A stretch of 64,000 nt of DNA from Phycisphaerales bacterium (GTDB lineage Bacteria; Planctomycetota; Phycisphaerae; Phycisphaerales; UBA1924), in contig JADLCM010000057.1 of NCBI GenBank assembly GCA_020847175.1, positions 1 through 64,000 on the forward strand, written 5' to 3'. The notes beneath the pieces are model-generated. The model ran no database searches. It was not told the DNA's origin and was given only the letters and a program-made list of their open reading frames with translations. The position numbers and the translations under genes are program-made. The number at the start of each line of letters is the position of its first letter. The stretch's first letter is position 1. Positions 27,386 to 36,224 of the stretch are shown here, in pieces.

Positions 27386-29353
27386 TCACCGCACCCGCAT
27401 CTTCGCGCCGTACACGATCCATTCGACCATCAGCAGCACGCCCGCCACGAGCACAAACCAAGGCCACGCTTCCATGCGCCGGGCGATTCGCGCACGCTCC
27501 GCGGCGATCTCCACTCCGGAAACGGAGAGGCCGAGGCCCGTCGCGCACGCGGTTTCAGCCGCATCACACAGGTTGACGCTCAGCCATTCGTCCGAGGCGT
27601 TCTCCAGCCGGTACTCACCCGCCGTGCGGATGACGCCGAGGGCCACGTCTTCGAGTTCGTTCGTCGCCTGGCCGGCGCCGGCCGCGTCCCCCGCGGGGCC
27701 CAGGGCCCGGACCATCCCGGGGCGGAGCGCGGTCGCCCGTGCCGGCTCGAAGGTGGAGAACGAGGCGCCGCGCTCTCTCGCTTCGGCCCCCGCCAGGTAC
27801 TCGACCGACGAGGCGATGAAGATCGGAAAGCTGAAGTGGAGGGGCCACGTGCTCTGGTCGAGATCGAAGGCCGCGGCCAGCCGCCGGGGGCCTGGCGCGG
27901 TGCGCTCGAGCAGAAGCGGGCCTGCGCTCCCCCTGGCGATCGCGGTCCAGTCCGGGGCCGAGACCTCCATCGGGCGGGCCGCGAAGAGGGCATCGAGCGG
28001 GCTCGCGCGAAGGGCCGGGTGCTCGCGGTCCCACCACAGTGCGTCGGTCCCGCCGTTCTCGGGCCCGGGCGAGAGCGCGAGATCGGCGATTGAGGCCCCG
28101 AAGCTCAGGCTCGGCTCACGCGGGGTCGTCGCCGGCGAGAGGGCATTGAAGATGACGACGTCGCCGGCGAGGTCGGCGCCGGACCGGGCGAGCGCATCGA
28201 ACTCGGTGCCCGACATCACCCTGGCACCCTCGCCCGCGAGCGCCCGGACGATTTCTTCGAGGATCACTCCGGCCCGCGTGGCGCCCTCTTCGCGCACGAG
28301 CACAACCGAAGGGGGCTTGGGTGCGCGGAGGACAACCGAGGCCCGGTCATCACTCGCGAGGAGGTCCGCGCCCTCCAGGCTTGCCCGGAGCACCCCCCCG
28401 GGCCACGAACGCAGTTCCACGCTGGTGGAACGTTCTCCGGGCTTCCAGCGTCCGCCGATCGACCCGGCGGATTCCAGTCGAGCCGCAGGGATCGTGAGCG
28501 GCACGAGGATGGTCTGCGCGCCCAGCTCGATGCGCAGCCCGAGGCTCCGCTCCCGGGCCTCGGCATTGGCGACGCGCACGAAGATGCGGACGAGCTCGGG
28601 GTCGCGGAAGTCGCGCCGCGCCGCCAGCGCCACGATGCCCGCATTGTGTGCCCCGGCGTCGCCCGGTTCGCCTCCGACCTGCTCGATGCGGGTCTGCGCC
28701 CCGGACAGCGCCAGGTGTTCAGCGGTCGAGGCGTCAGTCAGGATGACCACGAGGGGCGTGTCGTCGGCCGCAGCCTCCTCGTCAGCCTCCGCGCGCACGA
28801 GGGATTCGGCAAGGTCGAGCGCGGGCTGGAGTCTGCCGCGCTGGTCGGTGGCTTGAACCGCCTCAATCGCGCGAGCAACCTCGCCGGAATAGGCACCGGG
28901 CGTGCGTTCCAGGGTCGCGTTCCACGCGGCGCTGATCACGCCGACTTCAATCCCTCCGGAACGCGCGCCGAGCGTGCGGGCGAGGTCGAGCGCGCGGGCT
29001 TTCGCGTCTTCGAGGCGCGTTCGCCCGTCGGCGCCGTCGCGGGCGTTCATCGAGGCCGAGGTGTCGAGCACAAGCAGCACCTGCCGGGCCTTGGCCGCGG
29101 GTGCGTCGAGCACCGGGCGGGCGAGCGCCGTGAGCAGGCACGCGAGGATGACCAGGTGCAGCAGGAGCAGCCAGCTTGTCCGGAGCCACCGGAAGGGAGT
29201 GTTGGCCTGCAAGTCGGTCGCGGCCTGCTCCCAGAGCATAGTCGTGCTCACGCGGACCGGCCGCCGGCGAAGCTTGAGCATGTAAAAGAGCAGAAGGGGG
29301 GGCAGCGTGAGGGCCGCTCCGATCAACCCCGCTGTCGGCGACAAGAACGTCAC
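27386..29353 (-). CDS. BatA-type membrane protein with von Willebrand factor A domain
   Basis: A 655-residue protein. The N-terminal BatA domain has two membrane helices (FLSPTAGLIGAALTLPPLLLF and LLLLHLVILACLLTAL) flanking a basic RRRPVRVST loop. A VWA domain follows with the MIDAS motif DTSASM (near residue 97). A long beta-rich region continues to a C-terminal helix (WFVLVAGVLLMVEWIVYG). Such proteins work with MoxR ATPases in envelope stress or secretion. The GTG at 29353 was chosen because GGAGG lies seven bases upstream. It is the last gene of an operon running ferredoxin, broken ORF, rlmE and this gene. Confidence 0.8.
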   Translation of the reverse strand: MTFLSPTAGLIGAALTLPPLLLFYMLKLRRRPVRVSTTMLWEQAATDLQANTPFRWLRTSWLLLLHLVILACLLTALARPVLDAPAAKARQVLLVLDTSASMNARDGADGRTRLEDAKARALDLARTLGARSGGIEVGVISAAWNATLERTPGAYSGEVARAIEAVQATDQRGRLQPALDLAESLVRAEADEEAAADDTPLVVILTDASTAEHLALSGAQTRIEQVGGEPGDAGAHNAGIVALAARRDFRDPELVRIFVRVANAEARERSLGLRIELGAQTILVPLTIPAARLESAGSIGGRWKPGERSTSVELRSWPGGVLRASLEGADLLASDDRASVVLRAPKPPSVVLVREEGATRAGVILEEIVRALAGEGARVMSGTEFDALARSGADLAGDVVIFNALSPATTPREPSLSFGASIADLALSPGPENGGTDALWWDREHPALRASPLDALFAARPMEVSAPDWTAIARGSAGPLLLERTAPGPRRLAAAFDLDQSTWPLHFSFPIFIASSVEYLAGAEARERGASFSTFEPARATALRPGMVRALGPAGDAAGAGQATNELEDVALGVIRTAGEYRLENASDEWLSVNLCDAAETACATGLGLSVSGVEIAAERARIARRMEAWPWFVLVAGVLLMVEWIVYGAKMRVR

Positions 29354-29382
29354 GCCCGATCCTCCGTGCCCGGCCCCGGGCG

Positions 29383-30033
29383 TCACCACCCCGCGGGCGC
29401 GGGGGGCGGGCCCTTGCGGACTTCCGCCTCTTCAGCCCGGGCAAGGTCGCGCCGGCGACCGAGCCCGACGATGTACGTCTCAAACGACACATCGCGGCAT
29501 GCCTTGGGCTTGAATCCGCGTGCTTCATGGAACATCGCTCCGACTTCCTTCACCAGGGCGGGGTACTGCTCCCCTTCAAAGACCTTCATCGCCAGGGCGG
29601 CCCCCGGGCGCAGCAGGTGCGGCACGATCTCCAGCACCCTGCGGCAGAGCCTAACCGAGCGGAAGTGATCCCCCGCTCCGGTGGTGTTGGGCGCCATGTC
29701 GCTCACCACCGCCTCGAAGAGCCCCCCCGCAACGCCCGTGAGCGCTGCCGGGTCGATGTCAAACGCATCGCCGACCTGTGCCGTCACGTGAACCGGGAGA
29801 TCGAGTTCGACAGGTTGCAGGTCAATGCCCACCACCCGCCCCCGAGGGCCGACGATCTCACCCGCGACCTGAAGCCAGCTTCCCGGGGCGCACCCGAGAT
29901 CGAGGACCCGTGCCCCGGGACCGAATAGGCGGAATCGGTCCTGAATCTCAATCAGTTTGTACGCGCTGCGGGCGACGTATCCTTCGGCCTTTGCCTTCTT
30001 GAAGTACGCATCGTGCAGCACCCGCCGGGCCAT
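29383..30033 (-). CDS. rlmE: 23S rRNA 2'-O-methyltransferase RlmE (FtsJ/RrmJ)
   Basis: A 216-residue Rossmann-fold methyltransferase. The SAM motif is VLDLGCAPGSW. The K-D-K-E catalytic set is present: K in ARSAYKL, D in VVSDMAPN, K in AMKVFEG, E in VSFETYIV. It methylates the 2'-OH of U2552 (E. coli numbering) in 23S rRNA. A short proline-rich tail follows the family core. Its start lies 15 bases behind the UGA-interrupted ORF, and 29 bases separate it from the BatA-like gene downstream. Confidence 0.92.
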   Translation of the reverse strand: MARRVLHDAYFKKAKAEGYVARSAYKLIEIQDRFRLFGPGARVLDLGCAPGSWLQVAGEIVGPRGRVVGIDLQPVELDLPVHVTAQVGDAFDIDPAALTGVAGGLFEAVVSDMAPNTTGAGDHFRSVRLCRRVLEIVPHLLRPGAALAMKVFEGEQYPALVKEVGAMFHEARGFKPKACRDVSFETYIVGLGRRRDLARAEEAEVRKGPPPAPAGW

Positions 30034-30048
30034 GACGCATGGTACGTC

Positions 30049-30354
30049 TCACTCGCGATCGGGCTCTGGTTCAAAGAACCCTCCGCCCAGCAGCGGGTTT
30101 ACCTCGGCTCTGCTGCGCGCGAGGGACAAGGGGCCGGCGATCGGTCCGCTGACATGCGCCACGCGGCGAGCCGGAACCACGTGCCCGCCTGCGGTCGCCC
30201 ACGCCACAATCGTCCGCTCGATGTCGCCCGCCGGGGCGCCCACGCATCAGGCCCGCGACTTGATCCGCAGCGTGCTTGCGGTTTCGTCGCCCAGATCAAG
30301 GGTGAATGTGCGGCACCCCGGGACTCGTCCGACCCTTTCCCCCCGCGAGGTCAT
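30049..30354 (-). pseudogene. Short ORF interrupted by an in-frame UGA
   Basis: Between the ferredoxin and rlmE genes one frame starts at the ATG at 30354 and reads 35 residues (ending TLRIKSRA). It meets TGA at 30249-30247, then continues open, beginning TGC GTG, for 64 more residues (GAPAGDIERTIVAWATAGG... to EPEPDRE) up to the stop at 30051-30049. Both halves show the high third-position GC of real genes, and the second half alone has a GTG at 30243 as a possible start. It may be a nonsense-mutated gene, two tiny genes, a sequencing error or a recoded UGA. The family is not recognised. Spacing to both neighbours fits one gene in the operon. Confidence 0.4.
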
Positions 30355-30400
30355 GCCGAGTTGAGCAATCAATCAAGGCGTCCTGCCCCGGGCGTGGAAG

Positions 30401-30799
30401 CTAATGGGGCACTTCCTTCACGGCATTGCGATTCCACGCCGGCACGCGGACCTGGATCAATCCCTTGCCGATGATCTCGCACTGGCAGCTGAGGCGGCTG
30501 TTGCGCTGGAGCCCCGGGGCTTCCTCCACCCGATCTTCTTCGGCCTCGGTGGGTTCGGAGAGGTGCTCCATGCCCTGCTCGATGTAGACATGGCAGGTCG
30601 AACAGGCGCACACCCCGCCGCACGCGTGCTCGATGTGGATGCCGTTGTCTTCGGCGACCTCGAGGAGGTGCTCACCTTCGCGGGCGAGAACTTTCCATTC
30701 GCGCTGGGGCGTGCCGGTGAGCGACTCGGGATCCTCCAGCACGAAAGTGATGGGGATGACCGGTGGACCGTGGGCGTGTTCACTGTGTCGAAGATGCAT
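30401..30799 (-). CDS. fdx: ISC-type [2Fe-2S] ferredoxin
   Basis: A 132-residue adrenodoxin-type ferredoxin. The cluster ligands are visible as ACGGVCACSTCHV (C-x5-C-x2-C) and the distal cysteine in RLSCQC. The acidic EPTEAEEDRVEE segment between them is typical of the ISC group. It donates electrons during Fe-S cluster assembly, in line with the hscB gene in the same window. The ATG at 30799 follows GGGGA. A longer frame exists but would overlap the region upstream of murC. The gene heads the minus-strand operon that includes rlmE. Confidence 0.88.
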   Translation of the reverse strand: MHLRHSEHAHGPPVIPITFVLEDPESLTGTPQREWKVLAREGEHLLEVAEDNGIHIEHACGGVCACSTCHVYIEQGMEHLSEPTEAEEDRVEEAPGLQRNSRLSCQCEIIGKGLIQVRVPAWNRNAVKEVPH

Positions 30800-30915
30800 G
30801 GCGTCCCCGAAAGAGCCGGATCCAAATCGGGTCGAGAACCAGTCTAGGCGGGATGCCCGTCGCGACGCGGCCGGAGCTGGTCCCGCGTGCCCGCGCCAGC
30901 CGATATCCTGCGACC

Positions 30916-32451
30916 ATGACACGGAAGTCGTCCCCCGAACTCGAACTCAAGCCCGCGCAGCGCGCCCCTCTGCCCGGGGTCGCGGAGAAGCACCTGTACA
31001 TGGTGGGAATCGGCGGATGCGGGATGAGCGGGCTCGCGCGCATTCTCGCCCGGCACGGAGCAATCGTCGCCGGCACCGATGCCTATCCGGGCGAGGTCAC
31101 GCGGGCGCTGCAGAAGGACGGCGTGCCGGTCACGCCGGAGTGCGATGTGCACGGGCTGCCCGAGACCTGCGATGTGCTGGTGGTCTCGGCGGCGGTCAAG
31201 CCCGACCATCCGCTCCTGCTCGCGGCTCAGGACCGCAACATTCCCGTGCACACGTACGCGGAAATGCTCGGGCGCCTGATGCGGTGCAGCACGGGCGTGG
31301 CGATCGCCGGCACGCACGGCAAGAGCACCACGACCGCGATGCTCGGGTCGTTGCTCGTGGATGCGGGCCTTGACCCCTCGGTCATCGTCGGAGCGACCTG
31401 CGCGACGCTGGGCGATGGCGCGATCGGTTCGGCGGTCTTCTCCGAGAGCGTCGGGTATCGAGTCGGTGCGCGGGAATGCCCCGCGGGGCCTTTCGCGGGC
31501 CGGCCCGGGGTGCTGGTGGCTGAGGCGTGCGAGTTCAACCGGAGCTTCCACAACCTTCGTCCGGTGCTCGGCGCGATCAGCGCCGTGGAGGCGGACCACC
31601 TCGATGTCTACGGCTCTCTGGACGCGGTGATCGAGTCGTTTAGGGTGTTTGCCTCGCACATCGCGCCGGCTGACCAGGGTGGCCTGCTGCTCATCGCGCA
31701 CGACGGGGCGGAACGCCGGGTCGTGGCCTCGGGGCTGACGTGCCGCGTCGAGACCATCGGGTTCAACCCCGCGGCGGACTGGGTCGTGGGGTACGACGCC
31801 CGGGCGCACGAGGCCTGGCTTTCGCGCGCCGGGGCCGAGGTGGCGCGGTGGGGCATGCGCATCCCGGGGCAGCACAACGCCACCAACGCCGCCACGGCGC
31901 TGGTGCTGGCGATCCACCTCGGCGCGGACCCTGCGGTCGGGGCACGTTCGCTCTCGCACTTCCGGGGGGTGGACCGGCGCACGCAGTTCCTGGGCGAGCG
32001 CGCGGTGCCGGGCGGCACGGTGCGCGTGTACGACGATTACGGGCATCACCCGACCGAGGTAGACGCGACGCTGCGCGCGCTTCGCGACTTTGAGCACCCG
32101 CAGGAGCGAGGCGGGCGACTGATCTGCGTCTTCCAGCCGCACCAGCACTCGCGGACCAGGTTCTTTCTTGAGGAGTTCGCCAGCGCGTTCTCGCAGGCGG
32201 ACGTGGTGATCGTGCCGCACATTTATTTCGTGCGAGACTCCGAGGTCGAGAAAACCAAGGTGAACTCCAACGACCTGGTGGACCGCCTGCGGAAGCGCGG
32301 CGTGAAGGCGATGCACCTCTACCCGTTCGACGCGATCATCGAGCAGCTCGAGAACCTCTGCCGCCCGGGCGATGTGCTCGCGGTGATGGGGGCCGGGCCG
32401 GTGTACCAGGTGGCGCACGGGTACCTGGGCGCCTCAAAGGCCGGCGCATGA
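30916..32451 (+). CDS. murC: UDP-N-acetylmuramate--L-alanine ligase MurC
   Basis: A 511-residue Mur ligase that adds L-alanine to UDP-MurNAc, in the cytoplasm. It begins with KHLYMVGIGGCGMSGLARIL, has the ATP loop GTHGKSTTT, the HHPTEV segment (DDYGHHPTEVDATLRAL) and QPHQHSRTRF. It is somewhat longer than usual at both ends. The start at 30916 places about 25 residues before the conserved Rossmann strand; an ATG at 30853 is possible. Its stop overlaps the murB start as ATGA, opening the murC-murB-ddl-ftsQ cluster. Confidence 0.93.
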   Translation: MTRKSSPELELKPAQRAPLPGVAEKHLYMVGIGGCGMSGLARILARHGAIVAGTDAYPGEVTRALQKDGVPVTPECDVHGLPETCDVLVVSAAVKPDHPLLLAAQDRNIPVHTYAEMLGRLMRCSTGVAIAGTHGKSTTTAMLGSLLVDAGLDPSVIVGATCATLGDGAIGSAVFSESVGYRVGARECPAGPFAGRPGVLVAEACEFNRSFHNLRPVLGAISAVEADHLDVYGSLDAVIESFRVFASHIAPADQGGLLLIAHDGAERRVVASGLTCRVETIGFNPAADWVVGYDARAHEAWLSRAGAEVARWGMRIPGQHNATNAATALVLAIHLGADPAVGARSLSHFRGVDRRTQFLGERAVPGGTVRVYDDYGHHPTEVDATLRALRDFEHPQERGGRLICVFQPHQHSRTRFFLEEFASAFSQADVVIVPHIYFVRDSEVEKTKVNSNDLVDRLRKRGVKAMHLYPFDAIIEQLENLCRPGDVLAVMGAGPVYQVAHGYLGASKAGA

Positions 32452-33452
32452 CCGCGACCGACGAATTGACAATCACGCGGGATGCCGAGATCGGCACCTG
32501 GTTCGGCATCGGGGGCCGCGCCGACCGCCTCGCGCGACCGGCGAACGAGGGGCAGTTGCGCGCGTGCCTTCAGATCGACCCCGGGCTCCGGGTGCTCGGC
32601 GAAGGGGCGAACCTGCTGGTGGATGACGACGGGGTGCGATCGCTCGTGGTCCGACTGGACGATGAATCGTGGCGACGCGTCGAGTTCGATGCACCGTCGG
32701 GCGTCGTGCGTGCCCGCGCAGGGGCGGACCTGCCCCGGCTCATTCTCGACTGTGCTCGGCGCGGCCTCGCCGGGCTCGAAGGCCTCGGGGGCATTCCCGC
32801 CAGCGTGGGGGGGGCGGTGGTGATGAACGCCGGCGGGCGATTCGGCGAGATCGGCGGCGCGATTGCGTCGGTCCGGGCGATGTCGCGCGAAGGCCGCGAG
32901 GTGCTGCTCAGGCGCGAGTCATGCCGCTTCGGGTACCGTTCCAGCGCCCTGAGCGACCTGATCGTGCTCGAGGCGGAGTTTCAGCTCACGCCCGCGGACC
33001 CGGGCGACGTGCGCGAACGGCTCAAGGAAGTCATGGCGTACAAGAAGACCAGCCAGCCGATGGGTGATCGCTCGGCCGGGTGCTGCTTCAAGAATCCGAT
33101 GCTGCGAGCGCCCGTGCCGGACGTGGGCGATGCAGGGCAGCGCGTGCCGGCGGGGATGCTGATCGACCGGGCTGGGTGCAAGGGCCTCGCCATCGGCGGC
33201 GCGCGCGTGAGCGAACGCCACGCCAACTTCATCGTCACGTCGCCGGGGGCGCGCGCACGCGATGTCATTGCGCTGATGCGGGAGCTTCAGCGCCGGGTCG
33301 CGGATGCCTTCGGCGTCCGCATCGAGCCGGAGGTCGCGATCTGGCGGCGTGACGGCATCGGGCTTCCGGTCGAGGGCGATGACCCGCGCGCCGGCTGGCC
33401 GGTCGCGCGTGCCGCGCCGGGCGCCGGGTCCCGCATGGAGATCAAGCCATGA
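32448..33452 (+). CDS. murB: UDP-N-acetylenolpyruvoylglucosamine reductase MurB
   Basis: A 334-residue FAD enzyme that reduces enolpyruvyl-UDP-GlcNAc to UDP-MurNAc. The FAD-binding half shows TWFGIGGRADRL, LGEGANLLVDDDGV and GLEGLGGIPASVGGAVVMNAG. The catalytic half has the tyrosine in CRFGYRSSAL and the glutamate in RIEPEVAIW. The usual catalytic serine of GS(x)FKNP is replaced by cysteine (GCCFKNP). The C terminus extends about 35 residues past the family end. ATGA overlaps join it to murC and ddl on both sides. Confidence 0.93.
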   Translation: MTATDELTITRDAEIGTWFGIGGRADRLARPANEGQLRACLQIDPGLRVLGEGANLLVDDDGVRSLVVRLDDESWRRVEFDAPSGVVRARAGADLPRLILDCARRGLAGLEGLGGIPASVGGAVVMNAGGRFGEIGGAIASVRAMSREGREVLLRRESCRFGYRSSALSDLIVLEAEFQLTPADPGDVRERLKEVMAYKKTSQPMGDRSAGCCFKNPMLRAPVPDVGDAGQRVPAGMLIDRAGCKGLAIGGARVSERHANFIVTSPGARARDVIALMRELQRRVADAFGVRIEPEVAIWRRDGIGLPVEGDDPRAGWPVARAAPGAGSRMEIKP

Positions 33453-34366
33453 CGAAGGTGCTGGTGCTCATGGGCGGGCCCGATGCCGAGCACGAGGTGA
33501 GCGTGCAATCGGGCGCGGGGGTTGCGGGCGCACTGCGCGCCAGCGAGCGCGTCGAAGTTATCGAGCGCGTCATTCGCGAGATGGACCTCCCATCGCTCCG
33601 CGCCCTGCCGGGAGAGGTCATCTTTCCCGTGCTGCACGGGCCGTTCGGCGAGGGCGGGCCGATGCAGGACCTGCTCGAGGCCGATGGGCGTCCGTTCGTG
33701 GGTTGCCGGGCGCCGGCGGCGCGCCTGGGCATGGACAAATTGGCGACCAAGGTGCTTGCCGCGACGCTGGGGGTGCCGGTGCTCACCGCGGCGGTGCTGA
33801 ACCCCGGCGACACGGTCTGCCCCATCGGGCTTCCCGCCGTCATCAAGCCCGTGCACGAGGGATCGAGCGTCGGGCTGCACCTGTGCCGCGATGCCCAGTC
33901 GTGGGAGGGTGCGATTCGTGATGTCTTCTCGGAGGGGAGGGGCGCACACCGGGCGAACATGGTCGAGCGGATGGCCTCGGGGCGGGAACTGACCTTGGGG
34001 CTGCTCGATGGGTCCGCCCTGCCGCTCATCGAAATCATCCCTGCGTCCGGGGTCTACGACTACGAAGCCAAGTACACGCGGGATGACACGCGGTACGTCG
34101 TCAACCCGGTGCTTCCTCTGGGTGTCGGCGAGCGCATCGCGAGACATGGGCAGATGCTGTCCCGGGCAATCGGCGTGCGGCACCTCGCCCGGGTGGACTT
34201 CCTCCTCGATGGCGCGGGGACCGCGTGGTGTCTGGAAGTCAATACGCTCCCTGGGTTTACATCGCACTCGCTCTTTCCCATGGCCGCCGCGGCGGTGGGG
34301 CTTCGGATGCCCGACCTGTGCGTGCGGCTGGTGGAGCTGGCCCTGCGCGATGCCTCTCGCCGATAG
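33449..34366 (+). CDS. ddl: D-alanine--D-alanine ligase
   Basis: A 305-residue ATP-grasp ligase that makes the D-Ala-D-Ala dipeptide for the peptidoglycan stem. It begins KVLVLMGGPDAEHEVSVQSG, contains FPVLHGPFGEGG, the ATP-binding lysine region VIKPVHEGSSVG, YDYEAKYT and the metal-binding EVNTLPGFT. Length and motif order are normal. It is translationally coupled to murB through ATGA; the ftsQ-like gene follows 30 bases downstream. Confidence 0.94.
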   Translation: MTKVLVLMGGPDAEHEVSVQSGAGVAGALRASERVEVIERVIREMDLPSLRALPGEVIFPVLHGPFGEGGPMQDLLEADGRPFVGCRAPAARLGMDKLATKVLAATLGVPVLTAAVLNPGDTVCPIGLPAVIKPVHEGSSVGLHLCRDAQSWEGAIRDVFSEGRGAHRANMVERMASGRELTLGLLDGSALPLIEIIPASGVYDYEAKYTRDDTRYVVNPVLPLGVGERIARHGQMLSRAIGVRHLARVDFLLDGAGTAWCLEVNTLPGFTSHSLFPMAAAAVGLRMPDLCVRLVELALRDASRR

Positions 34367-34396
34367 GGAAGCAGGAGGCCGGCACGGCACAGATCC

Positions 34397-35347
34397 ATGA
34401 AGCGAGCGAAGCCTTACAAACTGGCCAAGGAACCGGGCACGCCCAAGGCGCCCCGCGTGCGCAAGCCGCGCGCGAAGAAGAACGCGAACGCCTCGGTCGT
34501 GCGTCCTTTCGCGCTCACGGCGATCGCGATGCTCGGCATCGCGGGCATGGTCGTGGGCGTGGGGGCCCTGGAGAGCCGGGCCGGCCAGTACCGTCGCCAC
34601 GCGCGGCCTTCGGTGGTCTTCGACTGGCCCGTGCGCGTCGACCCCGCAACAGGGGAGTCTCAGCATCTGATCCCGGACTCAATCCGAGCGTCCATTGTTG
34701 CCGATGCCGAGCGGGCCCTGGGGCCGGAGGTTGAGCCCTTCGCGCTCGCGCCGCTGATGCGCCTGGGGTTGCACCTCGAGGCGAGTGGGTGGTTCGACGG
34801 GGTGCCGCGAGTGCGGCGCGGCGCGGGTGCCGAGTTCATCATCACGGGCACGTGGCGGGCGCACGCCGCGGTGGTTCGCTACCGCGATGCCGATCACCTG
34901 GTTTCGGTGGACGGGTACCCGATGCCGGTGGTGTACGGGCCGGAGCACCGGAGCACGACCCTCAAGGCGATTGTGAACCCCAGGTTTGGTCCGCCCAGGT
35001 CAAGCTCGGGGGGCGTCGATTACACGCGGTCGTGGGAGGGGGCGGACGTGAAGGCGGCGCTCGGGCTGCTCGCCCTGCTCCGGGGTGAGGCGTTCTGGGG
35101 GCAGGTCGCGGCGATCGATGTCGATGGGTTTGAGCGCACCCGGACCCTTACCATCATCACCGACCGAGGGACGCGGATCGGCTGGGGCGGGCCCGTGGGG
35201 GAGTTCGCTCCCGGGCAGACCCCCGAAGCGTCGCGCCTCGCGATGCTCCGGTTTTTCTTCGAGCGTCAGGGCGTCAGGCACATTGACGGCGGCATGGAGA
35301 GCTACGACCTGTGGGACCGGACGATGCGCATCGAGCGGGGGAGTTGA
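34397..35347 (+). CDS. ftsQ: FtsQ/DivIB-like cell-division protein
   Basis: A 316-residue protein with a lysine/arginine-rich cytoplasmic N terminus (about residues 1-40), one transmembrane helix (FALTAIAMLGIAGMVVGVGAL, near 39-59) and a long extracytoplasmic beta-rich domain, the topology of FtsQ. The call rests on this topology and on gene order (murC, murB, ddl, ftsQ is the standard dcw order), since sequence motifs are weak; WFDGVPRVRR fits the POTRA-type strand. The neighbours ftsA and ftsZ are absent: an unrelated membrane protein follows, overlapping by TTGA. Confidence 0.65.
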   Translation: MKRAKPYKLAKEPGTPKAPRVRKPRAKKNANASVVRPFALTAIAMLGIAGMVVGVGALESRAGQYRRHARPSVVFDWPVRVDPATGESQHLIPDSIRASIVADAERALGPEVEPFALAPLMRLGLHLEASGWFDGVPRVRRGAGAEFIITGTWRAHAAVVRYRDADHLVSVDGYPMPVVYGPEHRSTTLKAIVNPRFGPPRSSSGGVDYTRSWEGADVKAALGLLALLRGEAFWGQVAAIDVDGFERTRTLTIITDRGTRIGWGGPVGEFAPGQTPEASRLAMLRFFFERQGVRHIDGGMESYDLWDRTMRIERGS

Positions 35348-36153
35348 CCGGGGAGCTAACCCCGGGGGCGGCCCCCGCGCTCGGGTGCGGCCACGAATCG
35401 TTGCCGGGCGCGGACCGAGACCTCTTCGGCCGGCCGCCCCGTCGCCATGCAGACTGGTCTCACCGTCGCGGCGAGCCGCGCGGCTTCGCGTTCGCGTGGA
35501 TGCTGTACCTGATGGGCGTCACGGCGCTGATGTTCTTCCGCGCCGGGTTCGGCGGGCCGTTCTCCTCTGAAGCATTCCGGTTCGCGGGGCGCGAAGCGTT
35601 GATGGCCGTCCTCGCAGGCATCGGGCTGCTCTGGCCGATGATTCGTCTGGCGCAGGTCACGCCGATGCGGGGCCCGGTGCGCACGGCGCTGCTCGATGTG
35701 TTGCTGGTGGTCATCCCGGCCCAGGCGCTCGTGTGGCCTCATCTCTGGCTGGCCCGGTGGCCCCTCGCCGTCGTGGCGGCGTGCGCCCTGCTGGTCGCGG
35801 TCTGGGGCTCGGCGGTTGGGCTGGTGCTCGCGGTGATGTTCGGGCTCAAGCGCCGGAACCCGGCGGGGGGGCGCGGCCGAATCCTGGCGATGCTGACGTG
35901 CGTAGGCTTGCTGGGTGCGGGCACGGTGCCTGTGCTTTTCAGCGGGCCCGCAAGGCCCGCGGATCTTTTGGATAGCAGGGTGTCCTGGATGTTTTCGCCG
36001 CTCACCAGCCTGATCGAAATCACGCGCGATCGGCCGTGGACCGGGCGGATCGGCGCCGTGAGCGGCGCCCATTGGCGGATGCTGGCCGCGCAGGCCGGAT
36101 TGGTGGTCGGCGGCTGGGGCGCGCTTGCCCTGGCGAGGTCCGGGCGCCGATAG
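35344..36153 (+). CDS. Six-helix membrane protein of unknown function
   Basis: The frame encodes a hydrophilic leader and about six hydrophobic helices, including WMLYLMGVTALMFF, LMAVLAGIGLLWPMI, ALLDVLLVVIPAQALV, a long VVAACALLVAVWG helix, and a final AGLVVGGWGALAL. I do not recognise the family. The start is uncertain. A TTG at 35344 overlaps the ftsQ stop as TTGA and would couple the two, while the first ~45 residues are low-complexity and may not be translated. It ends 71 bases before greA. Confidence 0.55.
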   Translation: MTGELTPGAAPALGCGHESLPGADRDLFGRPPRRHADWSHRRGEPRGFAFAWMLYLMGVTALMFFRAGFGGPFSSEAFRFAGREALMAVLAGIGLLWPMIRLAQVTPMRGPVRTALLDVLLVVIPAQALVWPHLWLARWPLAVVAACALLVAVWGSAVGLVLAVMFGLKRRNPAGGRGRILAMLTCVGLLGAGTVPVLFSGPARPADLLDSRVSWMFSPLTSLIEITRDRPWTGRIGAVSGAHWRMLAAQAGLVVGGWGALALARSGRR

Positions 36154-36224
36154 GTTGACGCGACATTCCTTCGAGGCGCGCCGGTCTCACCCCGGCCGGC
36201 GCGCGTGACAGTCTGGAGCCGAAC

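Noticed and set aside
30247..30249. Calling the in-frame UGA a selenocysteine codon
   Set aside because: There is no redox motif with a spaced cysteine partner, no recognised SECIS and no sel genes in the window. It is kept only as one possibility.
30844..32418. A 524-codon frame antisense to murC
   Set aside because: murC on the plus strand has all Mur-ligase motifs. The antisense product has none and is His/Arg-rich.
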